From assembly GCF_030295405.1 (NCBI RefSeq), contig NZ_AP027080.1:2356001-2420000 (forward strand): a stretch of DNA of 64,000 nt, in the 5' to 3' direction. Below the pieces are notes generated by a model, which searched no databases, was not told the DNA's origin, and was given only the letters and a program-made list of their open reading frames with translations. How positions within the stretch are numbered: position 1 is the stretch's first letter; each line of letters starts with the position of its first letter. Shown here in pieces: positions 51,698 through 60,552 of the stretch. A program made the position numbers and the translations under genes. The DNA is from Mesoterricola silvestris (GTDB lineage: Bacteria > Acidobacteriota > Holophagae > Holophagales > Holophagaceae).

Positions 51698-52477
51698 CTA
51701 CTTCATCTTGACCAGCTTGCCCTCCCGCCTGGCCTTCGCCAGGGCCCATTGGGTGAAAAGGACCCCGGCCGCCAGCCATGGAAGCAGGGTGGCGAGGAAG
51801 AGCCAGGGCTGGCCCTGGGACTGGCCCAGCGTGGCCTTGAGGAGGTTGAAGGCGTGGGTGGTGGGCAGCCCCTGGGCGAAGGCCTGGACCGGGCGGGGAA
51901 AGACCGTGACGGGGTAGAAGACCCCGCTGAGCACCGCGATGACGTCCGGGAAGGCGAAGATGAAGGCGAAGGCGTCCCCCCGCTTCAGGAAGGCGACCCC
52001 CATGCTGAAGATGGCCAGGACCAGGCCGCAGGCCGCACAGGCAAGGAACCCGCCCATGGTGCGCAGCGGGGCCGTGACCGTGAAGCCGAACAGCACCCGG
52101 CCCAGGAACAGGAAGGACAGGGCGATGAAGAGGATCTTCCCCACGGCGCTCACGGCCCCGCCCAGGATGAACTCCCACCACTTCAGGGGGGTGATCATCA
52201 CGTGCTCGATCATGCCGTTCCAGTAGTTGTCCATGTAGAGCTGCACCGCCTCCATCTGGAAGTGGTAGATGACCCGCCACCCCAGGGCCCCCAGCACCAC
52301 CAGGCCGATGACCCGGGGATCCCGGGTGAAGGACTGGGCGAAGAGCCCCATGCTCAGGAAGAGCACCAGGGGCCACAGGGTGACGTCCAGCAGGCGGAAG
52401 GCGTCCCGGCGCATGCCCAGGGCAATGTGGTAGGCGTGGGCGTAGACCCGCCGGAAGGGGGCCCTGAGTTCAGGCAT
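51698..52477 (-). CDS. ABC-2-type exporter permease
   Basis: A 259-residue inner-membrane protein with six hydrophobic helices. It has the ABC2_membrane fold: a long amphipathic start (RRVYAHAYHIALGMRRDAFR), MDNYWNGMIEHVMITPLKWWEF in the coupling region, and DAFAFIFAFPDVIAVLSGVFYPVT, the common last-helix motif. Its start lies within the ATPase gene by 8 nt. Such pairs export lipids, polysaccharides or drugs; the substrate is unknown. Confidence 0.88.
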   Translation of the reverse strand: MPELRAPFRRVYAHAYHIALGMRRDAFRLLDVTLWPLVLFLSMGLFAQSFTRDPRVIGLVVLGALGWRVIYHFQMEAVQLYMDNYWNGMIEHVMITPLKWWEFILGGAVSAVGKILFIALSFLFLGRVLFGFTVTAPLRTMGGFLACAACGLVLAIFSMGVAFLKRGDAFAFIFAFPDVIAVLSGVFYPVTVFPRPVQAFAQGLPTTHAFNLLKATLGQSQGQPWLFLATLLPWLAAGVLFTQWALAKARREGKLVKMK

Positions 52478-53219
52478 CGGCCACCTCCAGGGACTGGCGG
52501 GTCAGCCTCAGGAACACGTCCTCCAGGGTGGGCTCCGGCTGGCCGGGGTCCCGCACCAGGTCCTTGAGCTCGGCCGCGGATCCCTCCGCGACGATGCGCC
52601 CCTCGGCGATGAGGGCGATGGTGGAGCAGAGGTCCTCGGCCTCCCGCATGTAGTGCGTGGTGAGGAGGATGGTGCACCCTTCGCGGTTGATCTCCCGCAC
52701 CAGGTCGCGCACCGCGAGGGCCGCGTCCACGTCCAGGCCCACGGTGGGCTCGTCCAGGAAGAGCACCCGGGGCCGGTTGATGAGCCCCTTGGCGATGAAG
52801 AACCGCTGCCGCCACCCGCTGGAGAAGAGGGCCACCTGCTGGTCGCGCCTCTCCCACAGGCCCGTGCGGCACAGCACCTCCTCCACCCGGGAAAGGGGCG
52901 CGTCGTAGAGGTGGGCGTAGTAGACCAGCAGCTCCCGGGCCGTGACCTTCTCCAGCACGCCGCTGAAGCCCCGGACCATGTTCACGAGCATCTGCACCCG
53001 GTGGAGGTGGCTGCCCACGTCCAGGCCGCACACCTCCACCCTGCCCTCGTCCGGGGCGGTGAGCCCCACCATCGTCGCGATGAGGGTGGTCTTGCCGGCC
53101 CCGTTGGGCCCCAGCAGCCCGTGGATGGCCCCCTCGCGGATGGTCAGGTCCACCCGGGAAAGGGCCCTGCGCCCCCCGCCGAAGGACTTGGAAACCTGCC
53201 GTACGACCACCGCATCCAT
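52470..53219 (-). CDS. ABC transporter ATP-binding protein
   Basis: A 249-residue ATPase. Walker A is GLLGPNGAGKTT, the Q loop follows normally, Walker B is RVLFLDEPTVGLD, and the H loop is LLTTHYM. The signature reads ALFSSGWRQR instead of LSGGQ; the second Gly is kept and the family's DrrA/NodI-like relatives show similar changes. It pairs with the following permease (8-bp overlap). Confidence 0.9.
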   Translation of the reverse strand: MDAVVVRQVSKSFGGGRRALSRVDLTIREGAIHGLLGPNGAGKTTLIATMVGLTAPDEGRVEVCGLDVGSHLHRVQMLVNMVRGFSGVLEKVTARELLVYYAHLYDAPLSRVEEVLCRTGLWERRDQQVALFSSGWRQRFFIAKGLINRPRVLFLDEPTVGLDVDAALAVRDLVREINREGCTILLTTHYMREAEDLCSTIALIAEGRIVAEGSAAELKDLVRDPGQPEPTLEDVFLRLTRQSLEVADA

Positions 53220-53286
53220 GGAACTCCCCGATGGAACAATCCTACCTGTATGCCGGGACCCAGGCGGGTGTTCCCCGGGGAGTCTC

Positions 53287-54963
53287 CTAGTGCTTGCGCC
53301 TCCCCACGTGGATGGCGCGGAAGGCCTTGCCCACGGCCTGCATCTCCGGGCCGCCGTCCCCGTAGAGCTCGCGGGCGCTCTGGAGGGCGCCGGCCCGGGC
53401 CTGGCGGTACCCGCTGGTGGGGGTGAGGCGGGTGCTGAGGGTCCTCCACCAGATGCGCAGGGCCTTGTCGTTGCCGATGCCCTCCATGCCTTCGGGCAGC
53501 CACCGGCTGTGGGCGGGGCTGGTGGGGTCGGCGCTGGCCCCCTGGGCCAGGAAGTAGAAGGCCCGGTTCATGGGGCCCGAACTGAGGTGGGGGTCCAGGT
53601 CCTTGAGGGCGGGGCTCCATTCGTCGGGGCTGTGGCCGTCCAGGCTGGGGCGGTCCAGGTGGCGGAAGGGCTCGTCCGCAAGGTCGCCGCCCACGGTCCA
53701 GGGCCCGGCCCCCTCGGGGACCCGGGAGCCCAGGCCCCCCGCCTCCCGGGCGTAGAAGCGGATCATCACCCCGAAGATATCGGAATTGGCCTCGTTGAGC
53801 CCGCCGGATTCGCCTTCGTAGGCCAGCCCCGCGGTGGCGGTGCACAGGCCGTGGGACACCTCGTGGCCCACCACGTCCAGGGACGTGAGGGTCCCCATTC
53901 GCAGCCCGTCGCCGTAGGTCATGCAGAAGCACGCGTCGGACCAGAAGGCGTTGTCGAAGCCCTCGGCGTAGTGGACGTAGTTGACGGGGGCCGTGCCCTT
54001 GCCGTCGAGGCCGTCCCGGCCCAGGATCCGGTGGTAGAAGTCCCAGGCGGTCTGCAGGCCGTAGTGCGCGTCCACGGCCGCGGTCTGGCCGTTGGGGGAG
54101 CCGGGGCCCCGGCCGGGGTCGTAGTTCTGGCCGTCGCCCCAGGTGCGGCTGGCGTTGACGTAGGGTTCGCCGGAGCCGGAGGTGGCCCCCGCGAGGTTGC
54201 GGGTGGCCAGGCCCCCCCGGGTGGGATCGGTCAATTCGAAGCCCCCCTTGGCGCGCATGGTGTGCAGGGGCACCTTGCCGCTGTACTGGGAAAGCCCCAC
54301 GCCCCGCTCGGGCCTTCCGGCAGGGATGGCCCGGGATTTCCGCCGGGCGGTGAACAGGGTGGACCAGGCCTTGAGCACGGCCCCGGTGTGGGCGTCCAGC
54401 AGGAGATCCTCGTGGCGGGTCTCGCCGGGGCCGTTCTCCAGGGCCGCGTGGAGGTGGTAGGCCAGGCGGTGGGCCACCACCACCGGCGCCGCCGCGGGGT
54501 CCGTGGCGTCCGGGGCCTGGCCGGCCGCCGGGGTCCCGGGGAAGGCGGTTTCGGGCCAGACCACCAGTTCCGCCCGGGGCGGGTCCGCGTAGGGACCCCG
54601 GGGGGCGATGCGGTCCTGGGCCACGGCCAGCGCCTCCCGCGGCCCGAGGTTCGGCGTGGGCTCCACCCGCACGCCCCGCACCAGGGCGTCGGTCATGGGC
54701 GGCGCCTCCCCCGAGGGGACCACGTGGACGATGGCCTGGCCTCCCCACACGGGGAGTCCCCGGTAGGTCTGCTGGAGCCGCACGTGGACCTGGCCCAGCC
54801 CGTCGCGCACCACGTCCCTGGGGACGAAATCGTCGGCGGCCTCGAGGCCCAGGCCGGCCCTGGCCTCCCGCAGCTGGGCGATGGCGCCCCGGGAAACGGC
54901 CTCGTCGGGCGGCGCCGCCGCGAGGGCAAGGTTGATGAAAAGAATCGCAAAGATCCTGCGCAT
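53287..54963 (-). CDS. Thermolysin-type metalloprotease (M4), secreted
   Basis: A 558-residue pre-pro-protease. ATG 54963 has AGGAG five bases upstream. A signal peptide (FAILFINLALAA) leads into an FTP/PepSY-type propeptide (about residues 40-185) and an M4 catalytic domain with zinc motif VVGHEVSHGLC (His-Glu-x-x-His) and third ligand in GGLNEANSDIFG. The C-terminal M4 domain contains the conserved DPHLSSGPMNRAFYFLAQG. It should be exported as a zymogen and cleave hydrophobic peptide bonds. Single gene, divergent from hypC. Confidence 0.93.
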   Translation of the reverse strand: MRRIFAILFINLALAAAPPDEAVSRGAIAQLREARAGLGLEAADDFVPRDVVRDGLGQVHVRLQQTYRGLPVWGGQAIVHVVPSGEAPPMTDALVRGVRVEPTPNLGPREALAVAQDRIAPRGPYADPPRAELVVWPETAFPGTPAAGQAPDATDPAAAPVVVAHRLAYHLHAALENGPGETRHEDLLLDAHTGAVLKAWSTLFTARRKSRAIPAGRPERGVGLSQYSGKVPLHTMRAKGGFELTDPTRGGLATRNLAGATSGSGEPYVNASRTWGDGQNYDPGRGPGSPNGQTAAVDAHYGLQTAWDFYHRILGRDGLDGKGTAPVNYVHYAEGFDNAFWSDACFCMTYGDGLRMGTLTSLDVVGHEVSHGLCTATAGLAYEGESGGLNEANSDIFGVMIRFYAREAGGLGSRVPEGAGPWTVGGDLADEPFRHLDRPSLDGHSPDEWSPALKDLDPHLSSGPMNRAFYFLAQGASADPTSPAHSRWLPEGMEGIGNDKALRIWWRTLSTRLTPTSGYRQARAGALQSARELYGDGGPEMQAVGKAFRAIHVGRRKH

Positions 54964-55161
54964 GCACACTCCTGCTGACCCGGGGGGGACAAGGCGACCT
55001 GCCTTGGTTCGGGTGAGTTCCTGGTGTGATGCCCCCGCGCGGGGGTCCGTGCCAGGAGGAAAACGGTCTTTTCTTCATAAAATACAAGTAGTTATATTCA
55101 AGATTTCTAATCACCCCAGGGCACGGATATGCTGGCACTAGCCGGTGGGAGGGAACGCTTC

Positions 55162-55386
55162 ATGTGCCTGGGCATCCCGGGGAAGGTCGTGGACGTGGAA
55201 GAGGGGCCCCTGCGCCTGGGGCGCGTGGCCTTCGGCGACGTGGTCAAGGAGGTCTGCCTGGCCTTCGTGCCCGCGGCGCGCCCGGGGGACTATGTGGTGG
55301 TCCACGCGGGCTCGGCCATCGAGGTCATCGACGAGGAGAAGGCCCTGCGGGTCTTCGAGGCCTTCAGGATCATGGAGGGCCCTTGA
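55162..55386 (+). CDS. hypC: Hydrogenase assembly chaperone HypC
   Basis: A 74-residue chaperone for [NiFe]-hydrogenase maturation. [12 protein letters not shown] carries the essential Cys2, which binds the iron being fitted with CN and CO. The chosen ATG (55162) has GGGAGGGA before it; the frame runs up to 55129 without such a site. [20 protein letters not shown] is the typical HypC strand pattern. The stop overlaps the HypD start. No HypA, HypB, HypF or hydrogenase subunits are in the window. Confidence 0.95.
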   Translation: MCLGIPGKVVDVEEGPLRLGRVAFGDVVKEVCLAFVPAARPGDYVVVHAGSAIEVIDEEKALRVFEAFRIMEGP

Positions 55387-56477
55387 GGTTCGTGGACGAG
55401 TACCGGAACGCGGCCGCGGCCCGGCCCTGGATCGAGGCCATCCGGGCCCTGGTGACCCGCCCCTGGGCCATCATGGAGGTCTGCGGGGGCCAGACCCACA
55501 GCATCGTGCGCTTCGGCATCGACGAACTGCTGCCCCCGGAGATCCGCCTCATCCACGGCCCGGGCTGCCCGGTGTGCGTCACCCCCGTGGAACTGGTGGA
55601 CAAGGCCGTGGCCATCGCGTCGCGGCCGGAGGTGATCTTCTGCAGCTTCGGGGACATGCTCCGGGTGCCCGGAAGCGCTTCGGACCTGCTGGAGGTCAAG
55701 TCCCGGGGCGGGGACGTGCGCATCGTGTACTCCCCCCTGGACGCCCTGAAGGTGGCCGGGGACAACCCCGGCAGGAAGGTCGTGTTCTTCGCCGTGGGCT
55801 TCGAGACCACGGCCCCCGCCAACGCCATGGCCGTGGCGGAGGCCCGCCGCCGCGGGCTGGGGAACTTCTCCGTCCTGGTGTCCCACGTGCTGGTGCCGCC
55901 GGCCCTGGAAGCGGTGCTGTCCTCCCCGCAAAGGCAGGTGGACGGGCTCCTGGCCGCGGGCCACGTGTGCGCCATCATGGGCACCGGGGAATACGCGCCC
56001 CTGGCCCGGCGCCACCGGGTGCCCATCGTCGTCACCGCCTTCGAGCCCCTGGACCTGCTCCAGGGCATCCACATGGTCGTCAAGCAGCTGGAGGAGGGCC
56101 GGCACGAGGTGGAGAACCAGTACGACCGGCTCGTGCGCCCCGAGGGGAACCTGCCCGCCCGGGAGCTGATCCGCGAGGTCTTCCAGGTGAAGGACCGCGC
56201 CTGGCGCGGCATCGGCGTCATCCCCATGAGCGGCCTGGGCCTCCGGGAGGCCTACGCCGCCTTCGACGCCGAGCGGATCTTCGACGTGGAGGGCGTGGGC
56301 GGGCCGGAGTCCCCGGACTGCCGCAGCGGCCTCGTGCTCCAGGGGATCATCCGGCCCCAGGAGTGCCCCGCCTTCGGTTCCCCGTGCACCCCCGACCATC
56401 CCCTGGGGGCCACCATGGTGAGCAACGAGGGGGCCTGCGCCGCCTACTACCGGTACCGCCGGCACACCCCGGCCTGA
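55383..56477 (+). CDS. hypD: Hydrogenase maturation protein HypD
   Basis: A 364-residue Fe-S scaffold that, with HypC, holds the Fe(CN)2CO unit. TTG 55383 is the start, coupled to the HypC stop (TTGA) and giving [10 protein letters not shown], the family's N-terminus. Conserved motifs: [41 protein letters not shown]-equivalent [14 protein letters not shown] and a C-terminal Cys group ([19 protein letters not shown]) for the 4Fe-4S cluster. Confidence 0.95.
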   Translation: MRFVDEYRNAAAARPWIEAIRALVTRPWAIMEVCGGQTHSIVRFGIDELLPPEIRLIHGPGCPVCVTPVELVDKAVAIASRPEVIFCSFGDMLRVPGSASDLLEVKSRGGDVRIVYSPLDALKVAGDNPGRKVVFFAVGFETTAPANAMAVAEARRRGLGNFSVLVSHVLVPPALEAVLSSPQRQVDGLLAAGHVCAIMGTGEYAPLARRHRVPIVVTAFEPLDLLQGIHMVVKQLEEGRHEVENQYDRLVRPEGNLPARELIREVFQVKDRAWRGIGVIPMSGLGLREAYAAFDAERIFDVEGVGGPESPDCRSGLVLQGIIRPQECPAFGSPCTPDHPLGATMVSNEGACAAYYRYRRHTPA

Positions 56478-56490
56478 GGACGGACCCCCC

Positions 56491-57531
56491 ATGGACATCC
56501 AGCTGAACTGCCCCGTGCCCCTGCGCCACGACACCATCCAGATGGCCCACGGCGGCGGCGGGCGCATGATGCGCGAGCTCCTGGAATCGGTCCTGCTCCC
56601 CGCCTTCCGCAGCGAGGCCCTGGACACCCGGCACGACGCCGCGGTGCTGGCCCTGGAGGGCTCCCGCCTGGCCTTCACCACCGACACCTACGTGGTCCGG
56701 CCCCGGTTCTTCCCCGGGGGCGATATCGGCGAGCTGGCCGTCTACGGCACCGTCAACGACCTGGCCATGGCCGGCGCGCGCCCCCTGTACCTGAGCGTGG
56801 GGATGGTGCTGGAGGAGGGCTATCCCATCGAGGAGCTCCGCCGGGTGGCGGCCTCCATGAAGGCCGCCGCCGACCGCTGCGGCGTTTCCATCGTGACGGG
56901 CGACACCAAGGTGGTGGACCGGGGCAAGGGCGACGGGCTCTACATCAACACCGCCGGCATCGGCGCGGTGCCCGCGGGCCTTTCGGTGGGGCCCAGGCAC
57001 GTGCGGCCCGGGGACGCCGTGCTCGTCAGCGGGGACGTGGGCCGCCACGGCGTGGCCGTCATGTCCGTGCGGGAGGGCATCGCCTTCACGACCCCCGTGG
57101 AAAGCGACTGCGGCCCGCTGCACGGCCTCGTTGGGGCCCTGCTGGGGGGCGGCGTCGTGCCCTCCTGCCTCCGGGACGCCACCCGGGGGGGCCTGGCCGC
57201 CGTGCTCAACGAGATCGCCACCGACGCCGCCGTGGGCGTGGAGGTCCACGAGGCCGACATCCCCGTGATCGCAGGCGTGGAGGGCGCCTGCGAGCTGCTG
57301 GGCCTGGACCCCTACTACGTGGCCTGCGAAGGGCGGATGGTGGCCTTCGTGCCCGGGGACGCCGCGGAGCGGGCCCTGGCCGTCCTGCACGCGACTCCCG
57401 GCGGGGAAGGGGCCTCGCGCATCGGCACGGTCACGGAGAAGGGCCCGGGCACCGTGATCCTGCGCACGCGGCTGGGCACGAGGCGGATCCTGGACCTGCT
57501 GTCCGGGGAGCAACTGCCGCGGATCTGCTGA
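56491..57531 (+). CDS. hypE: Hydrogenase maturation protein HypE
   Basis: A 346-residue PurM-like ATPase that dehydrates the carbamoyl group on its own C-terminal Cys to a thiocyanate, the cyanide source. The essential C-terminus PRIC is present. Also seen: MAHGGGGRMMRELLE, FTTDTYVVRP with the ATP/Mg region, YGTVNDLAMAGARPLYLS and CLRDATRGGLAAVLNE. It starts 13 bp after HypD in one operon hypCDE. Confidence 0.96.
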   Translation: MDIQLNCPVPLRHDTIQMAHGGGGRMMRELLESVLLPAFRSEALDTRHDAAVLALEGSRLAFTTDTYVVRPRFFPGGDIGELAVYGTVNDLAMAGARPLYLSVGMVLEEGYPIEELRRVAASMKAAADRCGVSIVTGDTKVVDRGKGDGLYINTAGIGAVPAGLSVGPRHVRPGDAVLVSGDVGRHGVAVMSVREGIAFTTPVESDCGPLHGLVGALLGGGVVPSCLRDATRGGLAAVLNEIATDAAVGVEVHEADIPVIAGVEGACELLGLDPYYVACEGRMVAFVPGDAAERALAVLHATPGGEGASRIGTVTEKGPGTVILRTRLGTRRILDLLSGEQLPRIC

Positions 57532-57601
57532 GGACGGGACCCCGGGCTGAAAAAAACGGGAAGGGGTGTATGATGGATGCCCACGAATGACAGGATGAGG
57601 C

Positions 57602-58378
57602 ATGCCCCTGGACGGCCAGACCAAGACCCCCGATCGCCACCTGCCCCTGGAGGGCGTGCGCAACTTCCGCGACCTGGGCGGCTACCGCGGCCATGGCGGA
57701 AGGTCCGTGGCCTGGGGCCGGCTCTTCCGGTCCGGACGGCTCTCGGGGCTCACCGACGGGGACCGGCGGCGGGTGGGCGCCCTGGGGCTGGACCTGGTGC
57801 TGGATTTCCGCCAGCGCTCGGAGTGCGCGCTGGAGCCCTCGGCCTGGGCCCCGGGAACGGCGCCCCGCACCGAGAACCTGGAGATCGTCCCCGGCAGCCT
57901 CGACGGGTTCTTCGACCCGGACGGCAACGCCCGCACCGCTTCGTTCATGGAGGCCCTCTACCGGGTCCTCGCCCTGGAGCACGCGGAGGTCTACCGCGCC
58001 ATGTTCGGCCACATCCTGGACGTGCCCGGCGCCCGCGTCCTGCTCCACTGCGCGGCGGGCAAGGACCGCACCGGTTTCGGCAGCGCCCTCCTGCTCCTGG
58101 CCTTGGGCGTGGCCCGGGAGGACGTCATGGAGGACTACCTCCTCACCTCCCGGTTCCTGGACGTGGACGCGGAAATGGACACCGTGCTGGCCGTGGCGCC
58201 CCACCTCCTGAAGCCCCCCATGACCCGCGAGGGGGTGCGCCCCATGTTCGAGGTGCGCAGGAGCTACCTGGAATCCGCCCTGGACGCCATGGGCGACGTG
58301 GACGCCTACCTGGAAGGCCGGCTGGGACTGGGACCCGCGGCCCGGGGGGAGCTGCGGGAGCGGTACCTGGGGGCCTGA
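57602..58378 (+). CDS. Tyrosine-specific protein phosphatase (PTPLA/Y_phosphatase3 type)
   Basis: A 258-residue phosphatase. The active loop is LLHCAAGKDRTGFGSALLL (Cys-x5-Arg), and the opening GVRNFRDLGGYR is diagnostic of this family (MptpB/LipA-like). Phosphate monoesters of proteins, lipids or other molecules are possible substrates. It is cytoplasmic as no signal was seen. A TATGAT box about 35 bp upstream may be its promoter. Confidence 0.9.
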   Translation: MPLDGQTKTPDRHLPLEGVRNFRDLGGYRGHGGRSVAWGRLFRSGRLSGLTDGDRRRVGALGLDLVLDFRQRSECALEPSAWAPGTAPRTENLEIVPGSLDGFFDPDGNARTASFMEALYRVLALEHAEVYRAMFGHILDVPGARVLLHCAAGKDRTGFGSALLLLALGVAREDVMEDYLLTSRFLDVDAEMDTVLAVAPHLLKPPMTREGVRPMFEVRRSYLESALDAMGDVDAYLEGRLGLGPAARGELRERYLGA

Positions 58379-58437
58379 CCCCCCCCCTGGTTTTTCCAGG
58401 CTGCTACACTGGGGCATCCAAATCTCAAGGAGCCTCC

Positions 58438-60474
58438 ATGGAGTTGGCGTCAGGGTTGCCCGTTTTCCAGATCCTGGGGTGGGGGGTGGCGGGGCTGATC
58501 CTCCTCCTCCTGCTCTCCAAGACCGTCCGCTACATCCCCAACACGCGCGTGGGCATCGTGGAGAAGCTCATCAGCGGCCGGGGCTCGGTGAAGACCGGGT
58601 TCATCGCCCTTTCGGGGGAGGCCGGGTTCCAGCCGGAGGTGCTGCGCGGCGGCTGGCACCTGTTCATGCCGTTCATGTACCGCATCCACCGGGTGCCCCT
58701 GGTGACCATTCCCCAGAGCAAGATCGGCTACGTCTTCGCCCGGGACGGCCGGGACCTGCCCCCCACCCAGACCCTGGCCTCCAACGCCATGACCGACGGG
58801 TTCCAGGACGTGCGGGCCTTCCTGGGCGCCGGCGGCCAGAAGGGTCCCCAGCGCGGGCTGCTGCGGGAGGGCACGTACGCCATCAACCTGGCCCAGTTCG
58901 TGGTCCTCACCGAGGACCAGATGTACTACCTGCCCATGGACCGCAGCGAGCTGGACTCCTTCACCAAGATGTCCGCCGTCATCGCCGAGCGCGGCGGCTA
59001 CCGCCCCGTCATCATCCGCGGCACGGACGACGCCGTGGGCATCGCCACGGTGCACGACGGCCCTTCGCTCCCCTCGGGCGAGATCATCGCCCCCACCGTG
59101 GGCCAGGACCTGGCCAACGCCTCCAGCTACCACAACAACTTCCAGGACGCGGACAAGTTCCTCAAGGCCGGCGGCTTCCGGGGCCGGCAGTACCAGGTGC
59201 TGGTGGAAGGCACCTACTACATCAACCGCCTCTTCGCCACGGTGGAGCTCATCCCCAAGACGGTCGTGGAAGTGGGCAACGTGGGCGTGGTGGTGTCGTA
59301 CACGGGCGAAGCGGGCCTGGACATCAGCGGCGCGGAGTACCGCCACGGCGAGCTGGTCACGCCGGGCCAGCGGGGCGTGTGGAGCGAGCCGCTCCTGCCG
59401 GGCAAGTACGCCTTCAACACCTACGCCGGCAAGGTCCTGGTGGTGCCCACCACCAACTTCATCCTCAAGTGGAACCGGTCCGAGGTGGGCTCCCACAAGT
59501 ACGACGAGAACCTCACCGAGGTGAGCCTGATCACCAAGGACGCCTTCGAGCCCAGCCTGCCCCTGTCGGTGGTGGTGCACATCGACTACCGCAAGGCCCC
59601 CCTGGTCATCCAGCGCTTCGGCGACGTGAAGAAGCTCGTGGAGCAGACCCTGGATCCCATGGTCAGCGCCTACTTCAAGAACATCGGCCAGACCCGCACG
59701 CTCATCCAGCTCATCCAGGACCGCTCGGCCATCCAGGACCAGAGCGGCATCCAGATGAAGGAGAAGTTCGTGCAGTACAACCTCGAGCTGCAGGAGGTCC
59801 TCATCGGCACCCCCACCAGCGGCGCCGTGGGCGGCCAGATCGAGCAGATCCTCACCCAGCTCCGCAGCCGCCAGATCGCCAACGAGCAGGTGGAGACCTA
59901 CGAACGCCAGGAGACCGCGGCCGTCAAGGAACGGGAACTGCGGGAAGCCGAAGCCAAGGCCAAGCAGCAGACCCTCCTCACCGAATCCGAGATCGCCATC
60001 AACGTCCAGAGCAACGCCGGCAAGGCCGACTACGCCCGCGCCCAGCAGCAGGCCGCCCAGATCCAGACCCTGGCCTCCGCCGAGGCCGAGAAGCTGCGCC
60101 TCATGGGCGACGGCGAAGCCAAGCGCATCAAGTCCCTGGCCGAGGCCGAGGCCGAGAAGGCCGCCCGGGTGGGCATCGCCCAGGCCATGGCCATCGAGGA
60201 GCAGGTCCGCGCCTACGGCGGCCCCCAGTTCCAGCTGGTCCAGCAGGTCATGAACCGCTTCGCCGAGGCCATCCAGTCCTCCCAGGTGGACGTGGTCCCC
60301 AAGATCAACATGGCCGGCTCCACCGGCGGCGGCAACCTCATCGAGAGCCTCCTGGGCGTCCTCCTCTCCGACAAGGTCGGCGAAATCGTCGGCGTGGCCC
60401 CCACCGCGCCCCGCGACCCCGCCGCCTTGGCGCTCAAGGAGGAGATGCTCCGCAAGATGGGCCGCAAGGAATAA
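58438..60474 (+). CDS. Flotillin-like SPFH/band 7 membrane protein
   Basis: A 678-residue protein with one N-terminal transmembrane helix (ILGWGVAGLILLLLLSK), an AAGGAG site before its ATG, and an SPFH domain over about residues 190-430. It ends in a long Ala/Glu-rich coiled-coil region (ERELREAEAKAKQQTLL, AEAEKLRLMGDGEAKRIKSL). Such proteins assemble into rings in membrane microdomains. It is longer than typical flotillin (about 500), owing to an extra N-terminal 130-residue part with REGTYAINLAQFVVL, partly repeated as VEGTYYINRLFATVEL. No NfeD partner is adjacent. Confidence 0.9.
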   Translation: MELASGLPVFQILGWGVAGLILLLLLSKTVRYIPNTRVGIVEKLISGRGSVKTGFIALSGEAGFQPEVLRGGWHLFMPFMYRIHRVPLVTIPQSKIGYVFARDGRDLPPTQTLASNAMTDGFQDVRAFLGAGGQKGPQRGLLREGTYAINLAQFVVLTEDQMYYLPMDRSELDSFTKMSAVIAERGGYRPVIIRGTDDAVGIATVHDGPSLPSGEIIAPTVGQDLANASSYHNNFQDADKFLKAGGFRGRQYQVLVEGTYYINRLFATVELIPKTVVEVGNVGVVVSYTGEAGLDISGAEYRHGELVTPGQRGVWSEPLLPGKYAFNTYAGKVLVVPTTNFILKWNRSEVGSHKYDENLTEVSLITKDAFEPSLPLSVVVHIDYRKAPLVIQRFGDVKKLVEQTLDPMVSAYFKNIGQTRTLIQLIQDRSAIQDQSGIQMKEKFVQYNLELQEVLIGTPTSGAVGGQIEQILTQLRSRQIANEQVETYERQETAAVKERELREAEAKAKQQTLLTESEIAINVQSNAGKADYARAQQQAAQIQTLASAEAEKLRLMGDGEAKRIKSLAEAEAEKAARVGIAQAMAIEEQVRAYGGPQFQLVQQVMNRFAEAIQSSQVDVVPKINMAGSTGGGNLIESLLGVLLSDKVGEIVGVAPTAPRDPAALALKEEMLRKMGRKE

Positions 60475-60504
60475 CCGGCGCCTGGGCCATTCGGCGTACG
60501 GGTT

Positions 60505-60541
60505 CCGGACTGGCGTCAGCGAATCCCTGGCGCCAGTCCGG
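60505..60541. terminator. Hairpin between the convergent SPFH and aldolase genes
   Basis: CCGGACTGGCGTCA (60505-60518) pairs with TGGCGCCAGTCCGG (60528-60541), 14 bp with one G-U, loop of 9. It can serve both convergent genes, though neither side has a U tract. The flank GTCCGGGGCACGGAC resembles the end of the dispersed repeats, so it may be a degenerate relative. Confidence 0.55.
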
Positions 60542-60552
60542 GGCACGGACCT

